DNA of 64,000 nucleotides, from assembly GCA_016793885.1 (NCBI GenBank), contig JAEUHE010000150.1, forward strand, positions 1-64,000, in the 5' to 3' direction. The stretch is from Verrucomicrobiales bacterium (GTDB taxonomy: Bacteria > Verrucomicrobiota > Verrucomicrobiia > Limisphaerales > UBA11320). Each line of letters opens with the position of its first letter. Positions within the stretch are counted from its first letter, which is position 1. The notes under the pieces are model-generated. The model made no database searches, was not told the DNA's origin, and worked only from the letters and a program-made list of their open reading frames with translations. Of this stretch, positions 28,174-38,100 are shown piece after piece. Both the position numbers and the translations under genes were made by a program.

Positions 28174-29376
28174 ATGAATCTCACGTCAAGCCATCCATTC
28201 TGGACCGTCAACAACGGTTTGGTGGAAAGCTACCCCTCTCTGCAGCGCGATGTGGAATGCGACGCGGTTGTGGTAGGCGGTGGCATTACGGGAGCTCTCG
28301 CAGGGGTGCACCTGAGCGAGGCTGGGATTAAGACGGTGTTGATCGATAAGCGGGACATCGGTGGAGGAAGCACGAGCGCCAGCACGGGACTGCTTCAGTA
28401 CGAGATCGATGTCCCGTTGCGCGAGTTGATTCCTCGGGTCGGTCGTCAGGCTGCCCTGCGCAGTTTGCAGCTCTGCCGAGAAGCCATAGGCAAGCTTCAG
28501 CGATTGGCGGCCCGCTCCTCCATTGAGTGCGGCTTCGAGCGGAAGCCCAGTCTGTTTTTAGCCCGCTACGGGAGCGAAATCCCCGCCTTCAAAGAGGAGT
28601 TTCGACTGCGACGGGAGGCGGGCGTGCAGCTGCGGCTGCTCGACGCGCAGGCTCTCCGGCAGCAATTTTCCTTCGCGCGTCCCGCGGCGCTGCTCTCGCG
28701 TGACGGAGCGCAGGTTGACCCGCATCGCCTAACCCATGGCTTGCTTCGGACAGGGATGAAGCGAGGCTTGCAGGTGTATGATCGTACGGAGATGACGGAA
28801 CTGGAGGAAACACGTCGTGGGGTTCGGCTCACCACCCGCCAGGGCTTTCGAATCACCGCGCGTCGAGGGATTATCGCGGCTGGTTTTGAATCCAAGCTGC
28901 TGCTGCGCGGGGACGCGGGATCGCTCAAGAGCACCTACGCGCTGATCAGCGAACCCCATAGCAATACATCAGGATGGCCTCATCAGTGCCTGATCTGGGA
29001 GAGCGGTTCTCCCTATCTCTATATGCGCACCACCGAGGAGGGGAGAGTGATCGTGGGCGGAGAAGATGACGATTTCGTGAGTGCCAAACGCCGCGATGCT
29101 AGCCTGGCGCGCAAAACGAGGACCCTGCTGACCAAATTCACCCGGCTGTTCCCCACCATGCCCATTGAGGTCGCTTACTCCTGGGCAGGAACGTTCGCGC
29201 AGACCAAGGATGGGCTGGCTTTTATCGGAATCCACTCCCGGTTTCCTCATCTTTACTTTGCCCTGGGATACGGAGGTAACGGAATCACCTTCAGCCTGAT
29301 TGCGGCCGAAATCATTCGCGATTCGTTCCTCGGGCGGAAGAACCCTGACGCCCGCATCTTCCGATTCGGTCGCTAG
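28174..29376 (+). CDS. FAD-dependent oxidoreductase (DAO family)
   Basis: A 400-residue flavoprotein of the D-amino-acid oxidase/glycine oxidase superfamily. The FAD-binding motif is DAVVVGGGITGALAGVHLSE (about residues 29-48), followed by the second dinucleotide strand IDKRDIGGGSTSASTGLLQY. The C-terminal SWAGTFAQTKDGLAFIG and FALGYGGNGITFS are typical of the DAO fold. The substrate is unknown. It directly follows the catalase, which would remove the hydrogen peroxide such oxidases make; this functional pairing is inference. Confidence 0.85.
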   Translation: MNLTSSHPFWTVNNGLVESYPSLQRDVECDAVVVGGGITGALAGVHLSEAGIKTVLIDKRDIGGGSTSASTGLLQYEIDVPLRELIPRVGRQAALRSLQLCREAIGKLQRLAARSSIECGFERKPSLFLARYGSEIPAFKEEFRLRREAGVQLRLLDAQALRQQFSFARPAALLSRDGAQVDPHRLTHGLLRTGMKRGLQVYDRTEMTELEETRRGVRLTTRQGFRITARRGIIAAGFESKLLLRGDAGSLKSTYALISEPHSNTSGWPHQCLIWESGSPYLYMRTTEEGRVIVGGEDDDFVSAKRRDASLARKTRTLLTKFTRLFPTMPIEVAYSWAGTFAQTKDGLAFIGIHSRFPHLYFALGYGGNGITFSLIAAEIIRDSFLGRKNPDARIFRFGR

Positions 29377-29424
29377 CCATCCGCCGCTTGGGGGCTCAGC
29401 CGGAACGAGCGCTCCGGGTCGAGA

Positions 29425-29634
29425 TTACCGCCAAGCCTCCTCGGATTTGTTCTCGAAATGCTGGAAGGCTTTGATCACGCCCTGAAGGACTTCGGCAGAG
29501 GTTTCAAAAAGCGCCTGGGCCTTGGGGTCGGATGCTTCACGGGTGCTCTCATGTAAGAACACCACCAGCGTCTCCATCATTCGACGCGCCATGAAGGACT
29601 GATTCTTAGCTGTTTCCGAATCGATGCTGTTCAT
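29425..29634 (-). CDS. Small conserved hypothetical protein
   Basis: A 69-residue mostly helical protein (NQSFMARRMMETLVVFLHES, then ASDPKAQALFETSAEVLQGV). It is not recognised beyond looking like a compact soluble helical bundle. The composition is plausible for a real gene and it does not overlap other genes, but the ribosome-binding site is weak. Confidence 0.5.
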   Translation of the reverse strand: MNSIDSETAKNQSFMARRMMETLVVFLHESTREASDPKAQALFETSAEVLQGVIKAFQHFENKSEEAWR

Positions 29635-30107
29635 TGGTAATAAGCTTTCTTTGGTTCTGCACCTGGTGGAACCCGTGAGCGTCCGTGTGCGCTCCCGTCA
29701 TTGCAGCTCTCCAAACCTTAAGCTGGTTATATGCCAGTTGTGCTCGTGATCCATTGAGGAGGCGGGCGGCCACTAACCTGACTCCCGCCCTCCCTCCTCG
29801 ACTTCAGACGATTCACTTTCAAGCTATCAAGAAGGCAGAACGCACGAATTGCTTGGAGCATCCCAGGCGACTTGCACGCCGGCGCCGCAGTGAGTGTTGT
29901 CTCGGAGTGTCATGGTTGTTTGCGGGGAAAAAAGTGGGGTCTTTGAATCAAAAACTTTTGTCAAACGGTGAATCGTCTGCGAGCTTTGTGAAGACCCTTC
30001 ACGATGGCGCAACGCGCTCCCACCCCTGGCCGCCACGGCCAGTCGGAGGCTAATTCTTAGGGTCTCTCGGTCGGCGCTAGCGCTCGTGTCTCTCACTGCG
30101 TGTATGT
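29635..30107. other. Gene-free stretch
   Basis: No credible gene. A GC-rich interrupted inverted repeat lies around 29760-29800, and a 7-bp stem hairpin at 30026-30042 stands before the secreted protein gene. Neither has a clear role. Confidence 0.45.
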
Positions 30108-32723
30108 ATGAAATGGAATTCCTCTTCGTCTGAAACGGCACATTTAGGTCATTCCTGCCTCAACCACACAATTACCCTGGATCGCGCGCATCATGGCCTC
30201 CTCCTTGCCCTGGGGCTCGCGGCCAGCGGGGTGCTGCCTGTGGAAGCGCTGAATCTTGCTCCGCGCGGCCAAGCCGTGCTCGGAGTCAACAACGCGATAG
30301 ATGTCGACGCAGGCACTCCACGGTTCAACGCTGGGGCACTCGCGAACATCAACGACGAGCAACCTGACACCCATGTCGACACCTGGTTTGGCAACGCGGG
30401 AACGGACCGCGGCCAGGGGATCAGTTTCGTGGGGATTGTGTGGACCATTCCGCGGGTGGAGACCATCGACTCGTTGGTGCTGACCCTGGCCACCTTTGGA
30501 GATGGCGGCTGGTTTGGTGTCAATGGCCGCGGCCCGGCCGCGGGAGAAGCGCTCACCGCCGCTGATCTGCTCGAACCTACCGTGCAAACCACCAAGGATG
30601 GTGGTGCCACCTGGACCACCGTTCCGCATAGCTCGGATTATCTGGGCGTCATGACCGGATTTTCGATTGGAGGCGGTGCCAATCCAACTCCCAACCCAGT
30701 GACTGCCACATTTACGCTGAGCCCGGGGGTTTCAGGCATCAATGGGATTCGGATCATCGGACAGAATGGCGGCGTCGCCGACGGGAACGGTTTTATCGGT
30801 GTATCAGAGTTGGTTGTCGAGGCGGGCAGCGCGGTCGATGCGGATGGCGACGGGCTGACCGATCAGGAAGAGTCCGTGGTCTACCGTACCAATCCCGCTG
30901 TGATGGATTCGGACAGCGACACGGTTTCCGACTTTGATGAGGTGAGACGAGGAAGCGACCCTAACAGTGCAGGTAGTCTTCCTGACACTTTGGCGGCTCA
31001 GGGCAATGGTATCCTCGGGACTAAATTGACCCTCGAGCCGGGCCCTGAAACGGAGGTTCCGTTATTCCATGCCGGCACCCCTGGTAATATTAACGATGGG
31101 CAGCTTACAACGAGTGTGGATACCTATAACGACGCTGGCGCGAGCACCGTCAGCTTTGTGGGCATCGTCTGGGAATCTCCACTGCCAACGCCCGTCGCGA
31201 GATTGGAACTCACATTGGCGACGTTCTTGGATGGAGGCTGGTTCGGCGTAAATAATCAAGGCCCGGCGCCGGGAGGTAGCTTGGTTGCCTCAGATTTGGT
31301 GGAGCCCTCCGTGGAAGTCTCCTCGGATGGTGGCCTCAGTTGGACACCGGTGCCTGCTACCTCCGACTATGTTTCCGTGCTCACCGGTCATGGCATAGGA
31401 GGTGGAGGAAACCCCAATCCCAGTTCTGTGACTGCCCGATTCACCCTGGCCACTCCGGTTGAAGGCATCACCGGGATTCGCCTCATTGGAACGGATGGTG
31501 GAGTGGCCAGCGCGGGGTTTCTTGGCGTCTTCGAGCTCACCCCACGTGCCCCAGCGATCGACTCGGACAACGACGGAATGGAGGATGTGTGGGAGCGGAT
31601 CAATGGGCTGGTTGTGGGCATCAATGATGCAGGCAACGACGCCGATGGGGATGGGTTGCCGAACGGTCAGGAATTCGTACGCCTCACGGGACCGCAGACC
31701 GGTGACAGCGACGGGGACGGCCTTAAGGATGGGTTAGAAATCACCCAATATCAATCCGATCCGCGTCGGGTGGATACGGATGCTGATGGACTTCGAGATG
31801 GCGATGAAGTTCTGGTCTACCAGACCGATCCGACGCTCGACGACAGCGATGGTGACGGTTTTGATGATGGGATCGAGGTGGGACTGGAGAGCGACCCCGC
31901 GAACCCCTCGAGTGTTCCAGACAACATCGCATCCCTCGGTACCGGAATTCTGGGGACCAAGCCTGCGCTGGAAGATGGTCCGGAAACAGAATTGCCCCTT
32001 TTCCACGCCGGCACGGCTGCTAGCATTAACGACGCGAATCTGACTTCGAGCGTCGATACGTTTGATGGAACGCCGGCGCGCGCCGTCAGCTTTGTAGGGA
32101 TACTTTGGGATCGACCCATCACGAACACAGTTCTCAGTCTGGACCTCCACTTGGCCATCTTTTTTGACGGTGGCTGGTTTGGCGTGAACGGTACGGGACC
32201 GGGAGCGGGACAGGTTCTTTCAGCAGCGGATCACTTGCTGGAACCGATTCTGGAAACGACCACGGACGGCGGCATCACCTGGACGGCGATCGGCGCCTCC
32301 TCCGATTACTTGGAGGCGCTGGACCAGCACCCGCTACCGGCCGTCGCGTTTGGCGCGCCTACTCGGGCGATGGCGACATTCCGGCCGGCTCAGCCGCTTA
32401 GCGGCATCAATGGCCTCAGGATAGTGGGGAACGACGGAGGCACTGCGGGAGGCGGCTTCCTGGGCGTTTTTGAACTGGTGGTACACGCGGGAACTTCGGT
32501 GGGGCCGCAAGCAGTCACGCTGGTCGAACCTGAGGTCGTTGGCGGCTCGATGCGATTTGGTTTCGAGTCGAGGGCGGGGGCCAACTATGTAGTGCAGTAT
32601 CGGATGTCACTGGCCGAAGGGGACTGGCAAACGCTCGGCAGCGTTGTGGGGGACGGCAGCCGGAAGGTTGTTACGGATGGATCCGGCGAGGCGCAACGAT
32701 ACTATCGGGTGATGAGCGAATAG
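30108..32723 (+). CDS. Secreted triple-repeat protein with calcium-binding linkers
   Basis: An 871-residue exported protein of unknown function. A hydrophobic signal-like stretch (GLLLALGLAASGVLPVEA) lies at about 28-47 after an unusually long polar start. Three repeats of about 190 residues follow, each with FVGIVW, LATF.DGGWFGVN..GP, DGG.TWT.V, SDY and GINGIRIIG...GGFLGVFEL. Asp-rich thrombospondin-3-like calcium motifs (DADGDGLTDQEE, DTDADGLRDGDE, DDSDGDGFDDG) sit between them. The C-terminus ends in the shared module QYRMSLAEGDWQTLGS...YYRV. A surface adhesin or matrix protein is likely but unproven. Confidence 0.8.
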   Translation: MKWNSSSSETAHLGHSCLNHTITLDRAHHGLLLALGLAASGVLPVEALNLAPRGQAVLGVNNAIDVDAGTPRFNAGALANINDEQPDTHVDTWFGNAGTDRGQGISFVGIVWTIPRVETIDSLVLTLATFGDGGWFGVNGRGPAAGEALTAADLLEPTVQTTKDGGATWTTVPHSSDYLGVMTGFSIGGGANPTPNPVTATFTLSPGVSGINGIRIIGQNGGVADGNGFIGVSELVVEAGSAVDADGDGLTDQEESVVYRTNPAVMDSDSDTVSDFDEVRRGSDPNSAGSLPDTLAAQGNGILGTKLTLEPGPETEVPLFHAGTPGNINDGQLTTSVDTYNDAGASTVSFVGIVWESPLPTPVARLELTLATFLDGGWFGVNNQGPAPGGSLVASDLVEPSVEVSSDGGLSWTPVPATSDYVSVLTGHGIGGGGNPNPSSVTARFTLATPVEGITGIRLIGTDGGVASAGFLGVFELTPRAPAIDSDNDGMEDVWERINGLVVGINDAGNDADGDGLPNGQEFVRLTGPQTGDSDGDGLKDGLEITQYQSDPRRVDTDADGLRDGDEVLVYQTDPTLDDSDGDGFDDGIEVGLESDPANPSSVPDNIASLGTGILGTKPALEDGPETELPLFHAGTAASINDANLTSSVDTFDGTPARAVSFVGILWDRPITNTVLSLDLHLAIFFDGGWFGVNGTGPGAGQVLSAADHLLEPILETTTDGGITWTAIGASSDYLEALDQHPLPAVAFGAPTRAMATFRPAQPLSGINGLRIVGNDGGTAGGGFLGVFELVVHAGTSVGPQAVTLVEPEVVGGSMRFGFESRAGANYVVQYRMSLAEGDWQTLGSVVGDGSRKVVTDGSGEAQRYYRVMSE

Positions 32724-32749
32724 TCGAAGCGTTCATAGGGCACAGCGTC

Positions 32750-32787
32750 AAAGCCGGGCCGGAGCCCTTGTGTTTCGGCCCGGCTTT
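32750..32787. terminator. Bidirectional hairpin terminator
   Basis: A perfect 12-bp stem (aaagccgggccg / cggcccggcttt) with a 14-base loop lies between the convergent secreted-protein gene (ends 32723) and the minus-strand helical protein gene (ends 32797). The A- and T-ended arms suit termination in both directions. Confidence 0.7.
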
Positions 32788-32796
32788 GAGTCCGGG

Positions 32797-33294
32797 TCAG
32801 TCCTGTACGGCAAAGGCGGAGCGGGCCATTTCGATGCGCCACTTCTCGACGATCGAGAATTGCTCAGCCGCTCGTCCCGCCAAACCCGAAAAATCAAACT
32901 CTTGAAATCTCGTCTCCGCTGCAAGGGTATACCCCAAGGCCCTCCAGAGAAGCCGCTTACCTTCGATCCCCAAGGCGAGCAGCTCGAAGGCTTCCATGAG
33001 GCCCAAGTCGTTACCCGGGCGGCCGAAGCTTCCCAAGCGCAGGGCGGTGGCCTTTTCAAGCAACCACGCCCCACCACGCTGGGCCAAGCTTGGCTTGGCA
33101 CCGACGAGACACATGAGCCGATCGAGGACGGCTTGGTCTTTCTGTATCTCGACTTTCAGGTGGGTGCACAGCTCCCGCATCCCGGGCTTAGCTTCTGAAT
33201 TTCCCAGATCCTCGAGTAGCGCGACGGCCCCCACGGACCCGGCGAAATGATCAGCAAGGTACTCACCGAGGTTGGAAAGATCGGCTGGTGGCAT
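32797..33294 (-). CDS. Conserved helical hypothetical protein
   Basis: A 165-residue all-helical soluble protein: LGEYLADHFAGSVGAVALLE, then TYPAKP-free helices such as THLKVEIQKDQAVLDRL, then LEAF-type segments including GIEGKRLLWRAL and FSGLAGRAAEQ. I recognise it as a recurrent bacterial hypothetical type often beside ferritin-like stress proteins, and the fold may be a four-helix bundle. The ATG at 33294 is chosen at MPPADLSNLGEYL. It lies directly downstream of yciE on the minus strand with a strong hairpin between them. Confidence 0.7.
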   Translation of the reverse strand: MPPADLSNLGEYLADHFAGSVGAVALLEDLGNSEAKPGMRELCTHLKVEIQKDQAVLDRLMCLVGAKPSLAQRGGAWLLEKATALRLGSFGRPGNDLGLMEAFELLALGIEGKRLLWRALGYTLAAETRFQEFDFSGLAGRAAEQFSIVEKWRIEMARSAFAVQD

Positions 33295-33320
33295 GGGCTG
33301 GGGATTCACAGTGGGACCTC

Positions 33321-33383
33321 GAAGCGATCGGTGAAAGGTGATAGGATACGATCGCTTCACGGGGGGCGTCCCCGTGAAGCGAT
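33321..33383 (-). promoter_or_regulatory. Two mutually exclusive hairpins between yciE and the helical protein gene
   Basis: A perfect 14-bp stem pairs 33351-33364 with 33370-33383 (5-base loop). The segment 33349-33358 can instead pair perfectly over 10 bp with 33321-33330. No T-run follows the large stem on the minus strand, so it is not a classical terminator. The competing pairings resemble an attenuator or a processing site. Confidence 0.5.
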
Positions 33384-33392
33384 ACCAGGATA

Positions 33393-33962
33393 CTAACGCT
33401 TCTTGGTGCCCGTGGGACGGATCCCTCGTTCACCAAAGGTGGTCGTCTCGTCCTGGTCTTCTTTCTCTTCTCCAGCCGAGTCTCCCAGCGCCTCCTGGTT
33501 TTTGCTCGTGGCTAATGCCGTGAGAGCCTCATCAGCCGCCTTTTCCTCAGCTAGAATCTCCGCGAGGATGTCCGCCGCTTCCTCGTTTTCCAGCAATCCG
33601 GCCCATTGATACAGGCAGCCGTAGGAAGCGATTTCATAGTGCTCCACCTTCTGTGCGGCGCAGATGAGCGCGGCATTGATCGCGGGGGAGCCTTTGAACT
33701 CGGTGGCAATTTCGTCGCCTTCCTCCAGCAGTCCAATGGTCGCCTCGCATTTCTGGCCTTTCGCCGGTTTGCCAAAGGCTTCGAAGACTTGCTCCAGTTT
33801 AGAGATGTGGCCTTTGGTCTCCTCGAGATGGGACAGGATGGCTTCCTGCAGTTCCTTGCAGGTGGCGGCCTTGGCCATTTTCGGCAGAGCTTTAGCGATT
33901 CGCTGCTCCGCATCATACATGTCGGCAAGTTCGTTCAAAAACAGTTCGTTGAGCATTTTCAT
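33393..33962 (-). CDS. YciE/DUF892 ferritin-like stress protein
   Basis: A 189-residue ferritin-like protein. The family core is clear: LFLNELADMYDAEQRIAKAL, then HLEETKGHISKLEQVFEAFG, KCEATIGLLEEG, AALICAAQKVEHYEIASYG and EILAEEKAADEALT. The Glu and His residues of the EETKGH and EHYE helices are the presumed metal site. The C-terminal tail is acidic and then basic (EEKEDQDETTT...GTKKR), longer than usual. YciE proteins are general stress proteins with unsettled function. A second copy lies at 58991-59512. The upstream ORF extension to 34487 has no homology. Confidence 0.9.
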   Translation of the reverse strand: MKMLNELFLNELADMYDAEQRIAKALPKMAKAATCKELQEAILSHLEETKGHISKLEQVFEAFGKPAKGQKCEATIGLLEEGDEIATEFKGSPAINAALICAAQKVEHYEIASYGCLYQWAGLLENEEAADILAEILAEEKAADEALTALATSKNQEALGDSAGEEKEDQDETTTFGERGIRPTGTKKR

Positions 33963-34061
33963 GGGAATTTGTTTTGTAATGAAAGTCCTTCCGAGCCCGT
34001 GGGTGTTGGCGATGACATCGCTTGGATCGGGCTCGGTCGGCTTTCGATCCATCGAGGCTTT

Positions 34062-34078
34062 AGCTAGAACGGAGCCAA
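34062..34078 (-). promoter_or_regulatory. Weak sigma-54-like promoter towards yciE
   Basis: On the minus strand, TTGGCTCCGTTCTAGCT has GG-N10-GC spacing with three mismatches to consensus. A start near 34051 leaves a 90-base leader. A TGCA-N3-TGCA motif lies about 60 bases upstream. Confidence 0.35.
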
Positions 34079-34134
34079 GCGAAATCCTTGAATGAATCCA
34101 TTGGTTCCAGTCTAAAGGGGGGCGTGGAACAGGG

Positions 34135-34145
34135 TGCAGTTTGCA
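34135..34145. promoter_or_regulatory. TGCA-N3-TGCA motif
   Basis: TGCAGTTTGCA, 173 bases upstream of yciE and about 57 bases upstream of the -24/-12-like element at 34062-34078. Putative activator site. Confidence 0.45.
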
Positions 34146-34796
34146 CAGAACGAAAGGCTTTCGGGCGGAATGCAATCGCGAGCACGGCCCGTTGGAGAGC
34201 GAAGTTGAGAAGGAGTTGGTGAGCATGCTCAGAACGAGCGTGGGGGATGCGCGCAAGCGGCCCGCGGCCTTCAGCCCCCCCTCGGAGAGCATCGTGAAAA
34301 CGACGCCCGCTGGGAATAGCGGATCGGCGAAAGAAATGAGGGCTTGATCCCGTGCCCCTCGCTCGCGAGTGCGACCGGCAACCCAATCGGGAAAGCTGGA
34401 AGGGCGACTCCCCTCGGCTAAACCGTCCGGGCAGTGGAGTTGTTTGCAGAACCGGGTTTCAACGTGAAGGCGTGGGGGGGAGCCCAAGCAATGGCCACCT
34501 GCCTCGGTGGCTGGGTTTGCGCCGATTCTTGTATCTCTGGATCCGCTACCGCCGATGGTCCTAGGTAGAGCCGGGCGGATTTGGCGATTCCTTCGTATTG
34601 AGGTTTACGGCGGATGGAGTGAACCGGACCAATCGACGTTTGCATAGCGCACGGCCTTAGCAAAGCCTAGGCCAATGGGGTGCCTGCAGAATGGACCGTC
34701 GGGAGAATCGAAGATCCGCCTCCCTCAAGCCCATTTTTAATGAGTGGCGACCTGGCATTGCTTCGTTACAAACCCGGGTGAGATGGAGTGAAACGT

Positions 34797-34807
34797 TGCA
34801 CCCTGCA
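34797..34807. promoter_or_regulatory. TGCA-N3-TGCA motif
   Basis: TGCACCCTGCA, identical at all 11 positions to the copy at 57277-57287. It lies about 120 bases upstream of the -24/-12-like element before the lectin-like gene. Confidence 0.45.
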
Positions 34808-34928
34808 ATCATGAGTCGACAAATTGCAAAGCCAGGCTCGCCGCAGCCGAAGGGTCAGTTCACTAGAACCCCTTGGTGCATACGGGGCTGACGCGAACCC
34901 ATCACCCCGGTGTTGATCTGTCTTTTCC

Positions 34929-34945
34929 CTGGCACTGTCCGTGCT
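34929..34945 (+). promoter_or_regulatory. Sigma-54-like promoter before the lectin-like gene
   Basis: CTGGCACTGTCCGTGCT has exact GG-N10-GC spacing and two mismatches to YTGGCACG-N4-TTGCW. A start near 34956 would give a leader of about 148 bases. Confidence 0.45.
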
Positions 34946-35103
34946 AAGGACCCGCCTGCCACCCCTGCATGGAGCGAACCAGAATGGACGTCGTCGCGTA
35001 TTTGGTAGCCCGGACTCCGACTAGATTGATTCGTTCATCAAGCCTACGTGTGTTGCTTGGCCAGTGCGGGGAGCATCGACATTACTGAACCAAGACTTAT
35101 CCG

Positions 35104-38100
35104 ATGAATATGAACTACCAAATAGGCTTTAGGCGGGGCGCGATCTTCGCTGGGCTATGCGCCCTCACCGGCGCATCGCTCTCCGCCGGCACCTTCACGG
35201 CCGACTTCAACGACGCAACGGTCCCTGCAGGTAGCGCCGTCTATGGCAGCACCATCGTCGACTCCGCCGGCGGCGTCGACGGCGGTGGCGTGTTGAAACT
35301 CACCCAGGCGGTGAACAGTCAGACCGGATCCTTTGTGGTGGACGATCTCGATCCGGGCAGCGCGGGCGGCCTCAATTCGTTCACGGCCGATTTCAAAATG
35401 CGGGTCGGCGGCGGAACGGCAACGCCGGCCGATGGATTTAGCTTCAGTGTCGGCTCTGATTTGCCAGCCGCCGCGTGGAGCGAGGAAGGCCCCACCACCA
35501 CCGGACTGGTGGTGGCATTCGATATTTACGACAACGCCGGAGGTGAGGCACCCGCAATCGATCTTCGCTGGAACGGGGTCGAGTTTCGTCATCTGGTAGT
35601 TCCTCTGGATCTGCTCAGAACCGGCGCCGGTTTTGTGGATGTGATGATCAAAGTCGACCCGGACGGCACATTTGACCTGACCTACAACGGAACTCAGGTT
35701 TATTCCAATGTGTTCATCCCGAACTTCGCGCCCATGGTAGCCGCCAAGTTTGGGTTTGGGGCGCGGACGGGCGGCTTGAATGAGAACCAGTGGGTGGATG
35801 ATCTCACCATTGCGACGACGACTGGCGATCTTCAGGTGGCAGTGACCCAGGAGCCTGCTGATGTGACCGTTCTGGCGAATGCCGCGGCGACCCTTCGGGT
35901 TGCCGTTAACAGTTCGGATCCCTCGCTAAACTATCAGTGGTTTAGAAAGGGGCCGACCGACGCTGGTTTCACGGCGATCGCTGGAGCCAATGAGGCGATT
36001 TTAGTCACGGCTCCGCTCTCGGTGGCGGACGCTGGCACCCAATATCGACTCACTGTGACCGGGTTGACAGAGGTGACCACGCGGGCTGCCACGGTTTCGG
36101 TAGTCGACATCCCTCCTCCGGTAGCGAATCTAACACTGGACTTCGGAGATGGTGCGGTGCCGTCCGGCACGGCCGTCTTCGGGACAGCTGCCGTTGGACC
36201 CGACGGCTTTGTGCATCTCACCGAGGCTGCCAACGATCAGAACGGCGCTTTCACGATTGAAGACATCAACGGTGGCCAGGCGGTAGACAGCCTGGACGTC
36301 CGCTTCCAACTCCAGCTTGGACCCGGTTCCACACCTCCTGCCGATGGATTTAGCTTCAACTGGGCCAGCGATCTTCCGAACGCCACTTTGGCGACGGCCG
36401 AGGAGGGTGCCGGCACCGGATTGACCGTCTCGTTTGATGCCTACGACAGTGGCGGGGGAGAGGCGCCGGCAGTGGATGTGAAATTTGGAGGCACGGTGCT
36501 CGCGTCCCGCAAGCTCACTATCCAAGAGCTTTCGCTGGAGCGCTTTGCTGACGTCCTTATTCGAGTGCGGCCCAACGGATTGGTAGACGTAGCGTATGAT
36601 GGCATGTTGTTGCACTCAGGGGTCCAGATTCCTGGATTCAGCGCCCTGGCGGGAGCTCGATTTGGTTTCGCTGCTCGCACCGGCGGTGCCAACCAGGCCC
36701 ATTACCTCGATACCATATCGATTGCCACGACCTTGTTCACCGGACCGACGGCCATCACTCGCCAACCCACGAATGCGGTAGTCCTGGTCGGTCAGGCCGC
36801 AAGCTTCGACGTTTTAGTCAATGATCCTTCGAGATCTACGTTCCAATGGCAGCGGCGTGGTCCAGGGGAGGCCACGTTCAGCAACATTGCCGCGGCAACG
36901 GGATCATCATTTACAACTTCCGCGACCACCGGCGGAGATCAAGGTGCCCTGTATCGCGTGGTGGTTACGGGGCCTGCGAATACAGTGTCGAGCGAAGCGG
37001 TGAGTCTGGACGTGGTGACGGTTACCCGCCCGACTACCGCCGAGATCGACTTCAATTTCAATGACGGCGCGGTTCCTGCCGGAACAACCGTTCTGGGAAC
37101 TGCCGTGGTCACGGCCACCGGCGGGGTGGGGGACTCGGGAGTGTTACATCTGACCGATGCCGTGAACGGGCAGAACGGCGCTTTCGTGATTTCTAACGCT
37201 GCGCCCAGCCAGGCGGTGGGCAGCTTCACCGCCGCCTTTCGCATGCGGGTGGGAGGAGGTAGCGAACCTCCTGCCGACGGCTTTAGTTTCAATTGGGCCA
37301 GCGACTTCCCAGCGGCGCTCCCGGGGGAGCCCGAGAATGGGGGGGGGACCGGGCTCAGCGTTGGCTTCGACATCTATGACAACGGCGCGGCTGAGGGACC
37401 TTCCATCGATCTGCGATGGCAGGGCGGCTTAATCGCCTCTAAAATGGTAAGCGTGGACTTCATTCGCACCGGGGATGAGTTCGCTGACGTGCTGGTTCGG
37501 TTGAATCCGAATGGGACGGTGACCGTAGTTTATGAAACCAACGTGGTCTTTTATAATGTTCCGTTGACCAACTTCACGGGCTTGAGCGGAGCCAGCTTCG
37601 CTTTCGCAGCGCGCACGGGCGGGCTCAATGAAAACCAGTGGGTTGATGACATTGCGGTGGACACGGAAAGTTATGTGGGCCCCTTGCTTATCACCCGCCA
37701 ACCATCCGACCTGGCGGTTCTGAACGGACAAACGGCCACGTTGACCGTCGAGGTCAATGACCCTGGTCAGGCGTCCTTCCAATGGCAACGCCGAGGGCCA
37801 GGTGAGCCGGGTTTCCTGAGCGTTCCCGCCGCGACTGGTCCTTCTCTGACCACCGCTCCGCTGATGCTGACGGATTCGGGCACGCAGTTCCGAGTTGTTG
37901 TGACGAACTCAGCCAACGTGCTTACGAGTATGGTCGCAACCATCACCGTTTTCGAGCTGAGCCTTCCTCCGGGCGCCATCGAGATCGGTTTTAACGATGG
38001 AGCGGTTCCTTCTGACTCCGCCGTGTTCGGCACCGCTGCCGTATCAGCCAACGAAGGGGTGGACGACAGCGGCGTTCTTAAGCTCACCTCAGCAGTCAAC

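Larger units (their letters stand above)
33963..35103. other. Long gene-free region with two putative regulatory clusters
   Basis: 1.1 kb without a credible gene between divergent yciE (minus) and the lectin-like gene (plus). It holds two TGCA-N3-TGCA motifs (34135 and 34797) and two GG-N10-GC promoter-like elements: 34062-34078 on the minus strand towards yciE and 34929-34945 on the plus strand towards the lectin-like gene. The rest shows nothing I recognise. Confidence 0.6.
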
